Source: Actinobacteria bacterium ADurb.Bin346 (GTDB lineage: Bacteria > Actinomycetota > Humimicrobiia > Humimicrobiales > Humimicrobiaceae). Taken from it: a stretch of 12,480 nucleotides of DNA. The stretch is from NCBI GenBank assembly GCA_002068775.1, contig MWAX01000110.1:1-12480 (forward strand). The letters are read 5' to 3'. A program made the position numbers and the translations under genes. How positions within the stretch are numbered: position 1 is the first letter of the stretch; every line of letters starts with the position of its first letter. Positions 1 to 5,606 of the stretch are shown here, in pieces. The notes below the pieces were generated by a model. It searched no databases, was not told the DNA's origin, and worked only from the letters and a program-made list of their open reading frames with translations.

Positions 1-32
1 GCTGATTTTAATTGATATTATAATTTAAAATC

Positions 33-64
33 TGAACCGCCTGCTGCCTGCCTGCCGGCGTTCA
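33..64. repeat. GC-rich imperfect inverted repeat (hairpin)
   Basis: The left arm TGAAC-c-GCC (33-41, one bulged C at 38) pairs with the right arm GGCGTTCA (57-64), giving an 8-bp stem around a 15-nt loop made of CTGC/TGCC words. It stands out as GC-rich in AT-rich surroundings. There is no T-tract after it on the + strand, so a forward rho-independent terminator is unlikely. On the - strand it is followed by a weak ATTTT stretch. Function is unknown; it may be a protein-binding site, a degraded terminator or chance. Confidence 0.3.
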
Positions 65-176
65 CCTGCTAAGACTATTCTTGAATAAAATCAGATGCCT
101 GCTTTTATATTACTTTAAACTGCAAAATTTTATTCAAAGAAATATTAAAAAAAGTACAAAATAATTAATAAAGTTA

Positions 177-205
177 TTTACAAATTCCCTTTTTTGTGAT
201 ATCTT
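177..205 (+). promoter_or_regulatory. Probable main dcw promoter (Pmra), extended -10 type
   Basis: A -35 like TTTACA (177-182) is followed after 17 bp by a -10 like TATCTT (200-205), with a TG extended -10 dinucleotide at 197-198 one base before it. The expected transcription start is near 211-213. The site lies about 75 bp before the mraZ start codon and directly beside the MraZ boxes, which is the arrangement expected for the autoregulated mra promoter. It was identified by eye; the -10 matches only four of six consensus bases, but the spacing, TG element and position support it. Confidence 0.5.
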
Positions 206-206
206 T

Positions 207-235
207 TGGATAAAAGTGGGGAGAAGTGGTGAGAA
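207..235 (+). promoter_or_regulatory. MraZ operator: three TGG boxes with 10-bp period
   Basis: TGG triplets occur at 207, 217 and 227, exactly one helical turn apart. The second and third copies form a near-perfect tandem repeat: GTGGGGAGAA (216-225) and GTGGTGAGAA (226-235), with one mismatch. The first, TTGGATAAAA (206-215), is degenerate. MraZ of Escherichia coli is known to bind TGGGN boxes separated by 5-nt spacers, and mycoplasma MraZ binds similar GTGG repeats, in both cases upstream of mraZ. Here the boxes begin just after the proposed -10 and cover the predicted transcription start, which fits repression by blocking RNA polymerase. Confidence 0.75.
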
Positions 236-266
236 AGAGATGCGTACTCCCTATTTATAATTAAAA

Positions 267-278
267 TTGGTTAACCAA
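267..278. repeat. Perfect 12-bp palindrome in the mraZ leader
   Basis: TTGGTTAACCAA is a perfect palindrome ending 7 nt before the mraZ start codon, where a Shine-Dalgarno sequence would normally be. No purine-rich ribosome binding site is visible there. It could be an operator for a dimeric regulator, or a small RNA hairpin affecting initiation, although without a loop the hairpin would be poor. A chance occurrence in AT-rich DNA cannot be excluded. Confidence 0.4.
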
Positions 279-285
279 AATTAAA

Positions 286-720
286 ATGTTTTTAGGCGAG
301 TATTACCGTACAAAGGATAATAAAGGCAGAGTTTTCGTTCCTTCTAATTTCAGGGAAGAACTCAGGGGAGGCATTGTATTGTCAAAAGGTTTTGACGAGA
401 AATGTCTTTTTTTATTCTCCAGAGAAGGCTGGCAGGCCCTGCAGGGCAGGATAATGTCCGTGCCAATCGCAAAGAAAAACCTCCAGGTGTTCTCAAGATG
501 GTTCTTTTCATCAGCAAGAGAAGCAGAAGTTGATCCGCAGGGCAGGATAAAGATACCACAGGAACTAAGCGATCATGCCGGGCTTGATAAAGATATTGTT
601 CTTATTGGCGTTTCCGACAGGATAGAATTATGGGCAAAAGAAAAATGGGAAGAATATTATAGCAAAGCTGATACCAGTTTTACCGGAGAAAGCGGGACTT
701 TCGAAGAACTGGGCTTTTAG
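286..720 (+). CDS. mraZ: Transcriptional regulator MraZ
   Basis: MraZ is a DNA-binding protein of the AbrB/SpoVT fold that forms ring-shaped oligomers and represses the dcw operon in characterised bacteria. The 144-residue length is normal. The protein opens with the family-typical MFLGEY, which fixes the start codon although no Shine-Dalgarno sequence precedes it. Both halves of the duplicated fold carry the signature: D11-N-K-G-R15 followed by V-F-V-P19, and D83-P-Q-G-R87 followed by I-K-I-P91. The two Asp/Gly/Arg motifs belong to the DNA-binding surface. The C-terminal 20 residues are acidic and Ser/Thr rich, as is common for the family. It is the first gene of the cluster and lies 50 bp after its own presumed boxes, so autoregulation is likely. 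A 78-nt gap separates it from rsmH. Confidence 0.96.
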   Translation: MFLGEYYRTKDNKGRVFVPSNFREELRGGIVLSKGFDEKCLFLFSREGWQALQGRIMSVPIAKKNLQVFSRWFFSSAREAEVDPQGRIKIPQELSDHAGLDKDIVLIGVSDRIELWAKEKWEEYYSKADTSFTGESGTFEELGF

Positions 721-733
721 ACATTGGCAGCAC

Positions 734-763
734 ATTGAAAATAAAATCATAGATTGAAAATAA
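734..763 (+). repeat. 11-bp direct repeat in the mraZ-rsmH gap
   Basis: ATTGAAAATAA occurs twice, at 734-744 and 753-763, starting 19 bp apart, about two helical turns. The second copy contains the -35 hexamer of the candidate rsmH promoter; the first would sit where an upstream A/T-rich polymerase contact or a regulator could bind. The repeat is exact but low in complexity, so chance is possible. Confidence 0.45.
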
Positions 764-783
764 TAAACCGGAATTTTTATAAG
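754..783 (+). promoter_or_regulatory. Candidate internal promoter upstream of rsmH
   Basis: TTGAAA (754-759, five of six consensus bases) and TATAAG (778-783, five of six) are separated by 18 bp. The expected transcription start is about 788-791, only some 8-11 nt before the rsmH start codon at 799, so a transcript from here would be almost leaderless. No Shine-Dalgarno sequence precedes rsmH, which fits this. It was identified by eye in AT-rich DNA where such matches arise by chance. If real, it would let rsmH and the genes after it escape MraZ control of the upstream promoter. Confidence 0.4.
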
Positions 784-798
784 TGTTGATTTATCAAA

Positions 799-1749
799 AT
801 GGGATATACGGATACACACATACCAGTAATGAGAAAGGAGGTGATGCATTATCTCAATTTAAAAAAAGGCGACCTTATTTTTGAAGGAACACTTGGCGGT
901 GCGGGCCATACTGTAGAAATAATTAAAGCCATTGCCCCCACAGGCAGAGTAATTGGAGTTGACCTAGATAGCCAGGCCATAAGCACCGCCGCCAGAAATC
1001 TTGAAGCTAAAGGCCTTTTAAAATTCATAACTATAGTAAATGATAATTTTTCCAATATTAAAAATATTCTAAGAGAAAATTCATTACAGTTTATAAATGG
1101 GTTTCTTCTCGACCTCGGGCTTTCTTCAATGCAGATAAGTGAGTCAGGGCGGGGGTTTTCGTATCTGAAAAATGAAAAGCTTGACATGAGATTTAAAGGT
1201 GAAACCGGCATAAAGGCATCAGAAATACTGAATGAATACTCTGAAGGGCAATTAAGCAATATATTTTATAAATATGGTGAAGAAAAATGGTCAGGCCGGA
1301 TTGCAAAAAATATTGTAATTTACAGATCATCCAGAAAACTGGAACTGACCGGCGAGCTCATTGAAATAATAAAAAAGTCAATACCTCTCAAATATCAGCA
1401 CCGACAGGGAGGACATCCTGCAAAAAGGGTTTTTCAGGCTATAAGAATAGAAGTCAACAGGGAGCTTGAGAATCTCAGCAATGCTCTAAGAGATGGTGTT
1501 GATGTGCTGACGAAAGGCGGAAGAATGGTGGTGATTTCATACCATTCGCTTGAAGACAGGATAGTGAAAGACATGTTCACGTCTTTTACAGGGATGTGCA
1601 CCTGTCCACCCGATTTCCCGGAATGCAGATGCAATCCGGTCAGAAAGGGTAAGATAATCACCAGAAAGATTATAACCCCGTCAGACAGCGAATTGCTGGA
1701 AAATCCGAGATCGAAAAGTGCAAAGATGAGGGTTTTTGAAAAAGATTAA
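799..1749 (+). CDS. rsmH: 16S rRNA (cytosine-1402-N4) methyltransferase RsmH (MraW)
   Basis: RsmH is a cytoplasmic S-adenosylmethionine-dependent enzyme that methylates N4 of C1402 in the 16S rRNA decoding centre. The 316-residue length is typical. The start is set by the conserved opening H7-I-P-V-M. SAM-binding motif I is G30-T-L-G-G-A-G-H37; the residue before G30 is Glu29 where most family members have Asp. Further landmarks are G53-V-D-L-D57, the L104-D-L-G-L-S-S110 segment, the H206-P-A-K-R210 region leading into A-I-R-I-E-V-N220, and Y248-H-S-L-E-D-R254. A CxC-x6-CxC cluster (C267, C269, C276, C278) and the C-terminal R-S-K-S-A-K-M-R segment are also usual for the family. Codons 12-16 contain a strong internal anti-Shine-Dalgarno match. 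The gene is separated from ftsL by 65 nt. Confidence 0.97.
   Translation: MGYTDTHIPVMRKEVMHYLNLKKGDLIFEGTLGGAGHTVEIIKAIAPTGRVIGVDLDSQAISTAARNLEAKGLLKFITIVNDNFSNIKNILRENSLQFINGFLLDLGLSSMQISESGRGFSYLKNEKLDMRFKGETGIKASEILNEYSEGQLSNIFYKYGEEKWSGRIAKNIVIYRSSRKLELTGELIEIIKKSIPLKYQHRQGGHPAKRVFQAIRIEVNRELENLSNALRDGVDVLTKGGRMVVISYHSLEDRIVKDMFTSFTGMCTCPPDFPECRCNPVRKGKIITRKIITPSDSELLENPRSKSAKMRVFEKD
832..845 (+). other. Internal 14-nt anti-Shine-Dalgarno match within rsmH
   Basis: AGAAAGGAGGTGAT is complementary over its full length to the usual bacterial 16S rRNA 3' tail (ATCACCTCCTTTCT). It lies in frame in rsmH, over the codons for R-K-E-V-M at residues 12-16. The next ATG (844-846) overlaps the motif, so it is too close to be its start codon, and no other in-frame start follows at a normal distance. 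The amino acids are usual for this part of RsmH, so codon choice alone may explain the match. Confidence 0.6.
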
Positions 1750-1750
1750 A

Positions 1751-1788
1751 TTAAACAAAATTATAAACAGGCATACGCTGTTAAACAA
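1751..1788 (+). repeat. Short repeats in the rsmH-ftsL gap
   Basis: TTAAACAA appears at 1751-1758 and again at 1781-1788, exactly 30 bp apart. Between them AACAG (1766-1770) and CTGTT (1778-1782) form a 5-bp inverted repeat around 7 nt. All elements are short and AT-rich; no promoter or terminator is convincing. It is recorded because the 65-nt gap holds nothing else. Confidence 0.25.
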
Positions 1789-1814
1789 TTACAGAAATTA
1801 AAAAATTAAATGTC

Positions 1815-2345
1815 ATGAACACAAGGCTTGCAGAAGAAGAAATTTTTAACAGGAAAACATACCCGCTGCTTTATCTTGTAAAAAGGCAGGAAAAAACAGG
1901 CAAAGAAAAAATCATACATACGAGATCCGGGGCATTTTACATAATGATGATAGTGGTTATATTTTTTGCAATGGGGATACTGATAAATATTGGCCTGAAA
2001 ATTCAGAATTTAAATTATGAGAGGAAAATAATAGAAGCAAATGAACTTATATCACTTGAAAATGAAAGGACCGACCGGATAAAGCTTAAAATATCAGAAC
2101 TTACAAGTCCTTCAAGGATAATCAGGACTGCTGAAGAAAATCTTGACATGCAGTTATCTGACAAAATAAAAATAATGAAAGTTTCGGGCAGCAAGCTTGG
2201 AGCTGTGGAAAAAGTGCAGGATTTTATGACAGAGAATACACCGTCAAGCACTGAAAATTATGACAATTTCCTGGGGACAATCTACAGCGTAAAGGATATT
2301 ATAATGGTGGTCTCAGAAGGAGTGTTAACTTTTTTTATTCCATAA
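1815..2345 (+). CDS. ftsL: FtsL-like cell division protein, C-terminally extended
   Basis: This 176-residue protein matches FtsL in architecture and position rather than by strong identity. A charged cytoplasmic N-terminus (1-38) is followed by one membrane helix (about 41-61), then a heptad-like coiled coil rich in Glu, Lys, Leu and Ile (about 63-96), then the FtsL/DivIC-type segment L96-T-S-P-S-R-I-I with downstream E-E-N-L-D. FtsL partners with FtsB/DivIC and helps activate FtsW and its PBP at the septum. It sits between rsmH and the PBP gene, the usual ftsL locus. FtsL proteins are often near 100-120 residues; here about 55 extra residues follow, with a polar Thr/Ser/Asn stretch (139-151) and a hydrophobic end (about 162-176). 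An earlier ATG at 1810 stops after two codons. No clear ribosome binding site is seen; the PBP gene starts 22 nt downstream. Confidence 0.72.
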   Translation: MNTRLAEEEIFNRKTYPLLYLVKRQEKTGKEKIIHTRSGAFYIMMIVVIFFAMGILINIGLKIQNLNYERKIIEANELISLENERTDRIKLKISELTSPSRIIRTAEENLDMQLSDKIKIMKVSGSKLGAVEKVQDFMTENTPSSTENYDNFLGTIYSVKDIIMVVSEGVLTFFIP

Positions 2346-2367
2346 ATTATAATTAAAAAAAGTCAAG

Positions 2368-4086
2368 ATGATTAGGGAAGTCGATAACAGAATCAACAGG
2401 AAAAGGGTATATTTCCTGTTTTTTTTATTTATTGCCGCATTTATACTGATAATATACAAGCTTGTATCTATTCAGTATTTATATGCGTCAAAGTATAAGA
2501 CATATGCTGATTTCCAGCATATGGAAGAGTTCGTTATAAACTCCAAAAGAGGTAAGATACTGGACCGGAATGAAGTGGAGCTAGCAACAAGCCTTATTGA
2601 AAAAACAGTTTATGCAAATCCGAAACTGGTAATTAGCCCGGAAAAAGAGGCACGGGCTTTGTCAGAAATACTTGAATCAGATCCTGTTGAGCTTGAATCC
2701 AAACTGAGCAATAAAGAGCTCGGATTTGTCTATATTAAGCGCCAGATAAGCTCAGAAACTGCGGACCTTATAAGCCAGCTTAACCTGCCTGGAATTTATA
2801 TTCAGAATGAAAATAAAAGATATTACCCCCAGGATGAAATTGCATCCTCCATAATAGGATTTACAGGGATTGACAATAATGGGCTCAGCGGCATTGAGCT
2901 TGAATATGAAAAAGTCCTCAGAGGTGTTGACGGAAAGTATTTAATTGAAAAAGATGTTTATGGAAAAATAATCCCGGGGTCAAACAATAATTATATTGCT
3001 CCGCTTGATGGAGGCGACATTGTCCTTACCATAGATTCACAGGTACAGTACATTATGCAGCAAAAGCTTGCAGAAGTTGCAGAGGCTTATAAAGCAGAGC
3101 ATGCAATTGCTGTTGTGATGAATCCCAAAACAGGTGAAATATATGCAATGGGCAGCTATCCGGGTTTCAGCCTGGATAACTATCAGGATTATGAAACCAG
3201 TTTGTATAAAAACCTTGGGATTTCTTTTACTTATGAGCCTGGCTCAACTTTTAAAATTGTAAATATTTCTTCTGCAATAGAAAGCGGAAGCATAGGGCCT
3301 GAGCAGAGTTTCAATCTCCCGCCAAGCATCAAAGTCGGGGATAAAATAATTAAAGAGATTTTCAGGACATACAATATTAATTATACTACAGGGGAGATAA
3401 TAAAATATTCCAGCAATATAGGCGCAGTGACTTCAGCTCTTGCAATGGGTAAACAGGTTTTTTACGAATCAATAAAAAGATTTGGTTTTGGAGAAGTTAC
3501 AGGCATAGACCTGCCGGGGGAGGAGCCGGGGTTAATTTATAATTACAAACAGTGGCCGTCTTCAATGATAGGAGCGCTTGCTATAGGTCAGAGTATCTCT
3601 GTCACTCCTTTGCAGCTGGTCCGCGCTGCATGTGTTATTGCAAATGGCGGATATCTTGTCACGCCATATATTGTTAAAGAAATAAGGCTGCCTAATGATA
3701 AAATAGAATATCCTGCAAAAAAAGAAGATGTAAAAATCATCAGCACTGAAACAGCGTCAGCAGTAAAAGATATGATGCTGGAATGTGTAAAAGACGGGAC
3801 CGGCACAAGAGCTCAGATAGAAGGGGTCAATGTATGCGGTAAAACAGGCACTGCCCAGAAATCTAATAAAAGCGGCATAGGGTATACGGAAGGAAGAGTA
3901 ATCACTTCATTTCTCGGTTTTGCACCATACGAAAATCCCCAGGTTGCAGTTTTAATAGTTGTCGATGAGCCGCAGGGAGCTGAAAATGAAATCTGGGGCG
4001 GAACCGTCGCGGCTCCGATCTTTAAAGATATCATGAGTTTTTCTTTAAAAAGATTAAGATTTTATTCAAGCGAGGAAGTATCATAA
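2368..4086 (+). CDS. ftsI: Class B penicillin-binding protein, FtsI/PBP2B/SpoVD family (peptidoglycan DD-transpeptidase)
   Basis: This is a septal transpeptidase that crosslinks stem peptides and works with FtsW. The 572-residue protein has a basic N-terminus, one membrane anchor (about 15-35), and the dimerisation domain opening with R61-G-K-I-L-D-R-N68. The penicillin-binding domain carries all three catalytic motifs: S293-T-F-K296 with the nucleophile Ser293, S348-S-N350, and K492-T-G494. There is no PASTA domain: the protein ends about 80 residues after KTG, shortly after the usual W-G-G-T-V-A-A-P-I-F. This separates it from PASTA-bearing members such as SpoVD and PBP2x. The stop codon shares one base with the murE start (TAATG), so the two are probably translationally coupled. 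The ftsI name is by position and family; pbpB or spoVD would be alternatives. Confidence 0.95.
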   Translation: MIREVDNRINRKRVYFLFFLFIAAFILIIYKLVSIQYLYASKYKTYADFQHMEEFVINSKRGKILDRNEVELATSLIEKTVYANPKLVISPEKEARALSEILESDPVELESKLSNKELGFVYIKRQISSETADLISQLNLPGIYIQNENKRYYPQDEIASSIIGFTGIDNNGLSGIELEYEKVLRGVDGKYLIEKDVYGKIIPGSNNNYIAPLDGGDIVLTIDSQVQYIMQQKLAEVAEAYKAEHAIAVVMNPKTGEIYAMGSYPGFSLDNYQDYETSLYKNLGISFTYEPGSTFKIVNISSAIESGSIGPEQSFNLPPSIKVGDKIIKEIFRTYNINYTTGEIIKYSSNIGAVTSALAMGKQVFYESIKRFGFGEVTGIDLPGEEPGLIYNYKQWPSSMIGALAIGQSISVTPLQLVRAACVIANGGYLVTPYIVKEIRLPNDKIEYPAKKEDVKIISTETASAVKDMMLECVKDGTGTRAQIEGVNVCGKTGTAQKSNKSGIGYTEGRVITSFLGFAPYENPQVAVLIVVDEPQGAENEIWGGTVAAPIFKDIMSFSLKRLRFYSSEEVS

Positions 4087-4088
4087 TG
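4072..4088 (+). promoter_or_regulatory. Ribosome binding site and stop-start overlap for murE
   Basis: GAGGA (4072-4076) lies 9 nt before the murE ATG (4086-4088), inside the last codons of the PBP gene. The PBP stop TAA (4084-4086) overlaps the start codon by one base. This is a clear Shine-Dalgarno site, in contrast with the first four genes of the cluster, and supports both the start choice and translational coupling. Confidence 0.75.
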
Positions 4089-5606
4089 AAACTGTCAGTG
4101 CTTCTTGAAGGCATAAGTTTTGGGGCCGGTATGCCTGATAAAGCTGCCGGTAGCAAAGAAATTACAGGCATAGCCATAAATTCAAAAAAAGTTAAAAAGG
4201 GTTACATTTTTATTGCAATACCAGGTTTTAAAAAAGACGGACATGACTATATAACCGAAGCTTTAAACAATGGCGCAGCAGCCGTTATGGCTCAGAAAAG
4301 TGTCCCGCTTCCTGAAGGTATCATCAGGATAATGGTACAAGACTGCCGCAAAGAGCTGGCTGTAATCTGCAGAAATTTTTTTAAAAACCCGACTTCAAAA
4401 ATCATGATGGCAGGCGTGACAGGGACAAATGGTAAAACCACATCTGTTTTTTTGCTTGATTCTATTTTCAGAAGCGCTGGCTTTAAAACGGCATATATCA
4501 CAACCGTGAATGCGCGGATTGCAGGACAGCCTCTCTCTTTTGACCGCACTACCCCGGACAGCCTCGATCTTAATGAGTTCTTTTCGAATTGTCTTTTAAA
4601 AAATGTGAATACAGCGGCAATGGAAGTATCTTCTCACTCCATAGATCTGCACAGGGTAGACTGGCTGAATTTTGATTATTTTCTTTTTACAAACCTGACA
4701 CAGGATCATCTTGATTATCATGAAAATATGGAAAATTACTTTACAGTCAAAAACCGGCTATTTGCCGGCAGTGATAGAAGTTTATTTGGAGGGAAAGCTG
4801 CTGCTGTAAATATTGATGATTATTATGGGGAAAAAATAGCTGCTTTCACTGACCTGAAAGCCATTACTTACGGCATCAATAACCCCGCAGCGACTCTCAA
4901 TGCCAAAGATGTGATATCTTCTATAGAAGGCATAGACATGATGGTAAGTTTAAAAACCAGCTTTTCGATGGACGGCGCCGCCGGGTGGAAACATGGCGGC
5001 CTAAGAGTAAAATCATCACTCTGCGGCCATTTCAATGTATACAATATCCTTGGGAGCATTGGAATAAGTATACTGGCAGGCATTGACCCGAATAAAATCC
5101 TTGATGGCATTCAGTCAATGCATGGTGTGCCCGGAAGATTTGAAAAAATCAATACAGGCAGGAAAATAAATGCTATTGTTGATTATGCGCACACACCTGA
5201 TGGATTGGATAATGTTTTAAAGACATCTCGCTCTCTGCTCCCTGAAGGCGGAAAGCTGATATCTGTGTTTGGATGCGGGGGTGACAGAGACGCAAAAAAA
5301 AGGAAAATAATGGGTGAATTGTCGGCAAATATTGCGGATTTTACAATAATAACTTCTGACAACCCGAGAACAGAAGATCCCGAGGCAATTATAAGGATGA
5401 TAGAAGAAGGATTTATATCAGCCGGCGATAAGAAATACATAAAAATCACTGACAGGAAAGAAGCAATAACAGCAGCTCTTGAAATGGCAGGACCTGAAGA
5501 TATAGTGCTGGTAGCAGGAAAAGGGCATGAAGACTACCAGGAATTTGCAGACAAAAAGATTCATTTCAGCGACCAGGAAATTATAAGAGAATGGGGCGGG
5601 GTTTGA
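4086..5606 (+). CDS. murE: UDP-N-acetylmuramoyl-L-alanyl-D-glutamate--2,6-diaminopimelate ligase MurE
   Basis: MurE is a cytoplasmic ATP-dependent ligase that adds the third stem residue to UDP-MurNAc-L-Ala-D-Glu. The 506-residue length is normal. Domain 1 (about 1-100) has the S-K-K-V-K-K-G-Y-I-F-I-A pattern and G-H-D-Y. The central ATPase domain has the P-loop G113-T-N-G-K-T-T119, T-T-P-D-S and E-V-S-S-H-S substrate motifs, and K222 in F-T-V-K-N-R-L-F, which by family knowledge corresponds to the carbamylated lysine. The C-terminal domain has D-Y-A-H-T-P-D and the specificity motif D425-N-P-R428. DNPR is characteristic of enzymes using meso-diaminopimelate; lysine-adding enzymes differ at this site. 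The specificity is inferred from this motif. The gene overlaps the PBP gene by 1 nt and murF by 16 nt. Confidence 0.96.
   Translation: MKLSVLLEGISFGAGMPDKAAGSKEITGIAINSKKVKKGYIFIAIPGFKKDGHDYITEALNNGAAAVMAQKSVPLPEGIIRIMVQDCRKELAVICRNFFKNPTSKIMMAGVTGTNGKTTSVFLLDSIFRSAGFKTAYITTVNARIAGQPLSFDRTTPDSLDLNEFFSNCLLKNVNTAAMEVSSHSIDLHRVDWLNFDYFLFTNLTQDHLDYHENMENYFTVKNRLFAGSDRSLFGGKAAAVNIDDYYGEKIAAFTDLKAITYGINNPAATLNAKDVISSIEGIDMMVSLKTSFSMDGAAGWKHGGLRVKSSLCGHFNVYNILGSIGISILAGIDPNKILDGIQSMHGVPGRFEKINTGRKINAIVDYAHTPDGLDNVLKTSRSLLPEGGKLISVFGCGGDRDAKKRKIMGELSANIADFTIITSDNPRTEDPEAIIRMIEEGFISAGDKKYIKITDRKEAITAALEMAGPEDIVLVAGKGHEDYQEFADKKIHFSDQEIIREWGGV

Larger units (their letters stand above)
1..285. other. 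Gene-free leader region upstream of the dcw cluster
   Basis: No open reading frame with recognisable content lies here on either strand. The stretch is AT-rich except for a GC-rich island at about 37-60 made of repeated CTGC/TGCC words. The right half (177-285) contains the promoter, MraZ boxes and palindrome listed separately. An upstream gene could end near the left edge (all three forward frames hit a stop within the first 28 bases), but nothing supports a specific product. Confidence 0.7.

Noticed and set aside
33..64. Rho-independent terminator of an upstream gene
   Set aside because: The stem is bulged, the loop is 15 nt and no T-run follows on the + strand, so it was kept only as an inverted repeat.
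2..94. Long-range 9-bp inverted repeat CTGATTTTA (2-10) / TAAAATCAG (86-94)
   Set aside because: The short AT-rich arms lie about 75 nt apart with no supporting structure, so it is probably chance.
81..111. Additional promoter TTGAAT ... TATATT
   Set aside because: The spacer is 19 bp, the -35 matches poorly, and the site is distant from the MraZ boxes; the 177-205 site fits much better.
832..846. Internal translation start for a shorter RsmH at ATG 844
   Set aside because: The ATG overlaps the Shine-Dalgarno-like motif, and starting there would remove the conserved H-I-P-V-M opening.
849..1259. Open frame of 136 codons on the - strand opposite rsmH
   Set aside because: It is antisense to the conserved SAM-binding half of rsmH and has a composition typical of a reverse shadow.
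1597..1632. Novel zinc-finger-like CxC-x6-CxC cluster in RsmH
   Set aside because: This cysteine cluster near the C-terminus is usual for many RsmH proteins, so it is not new.
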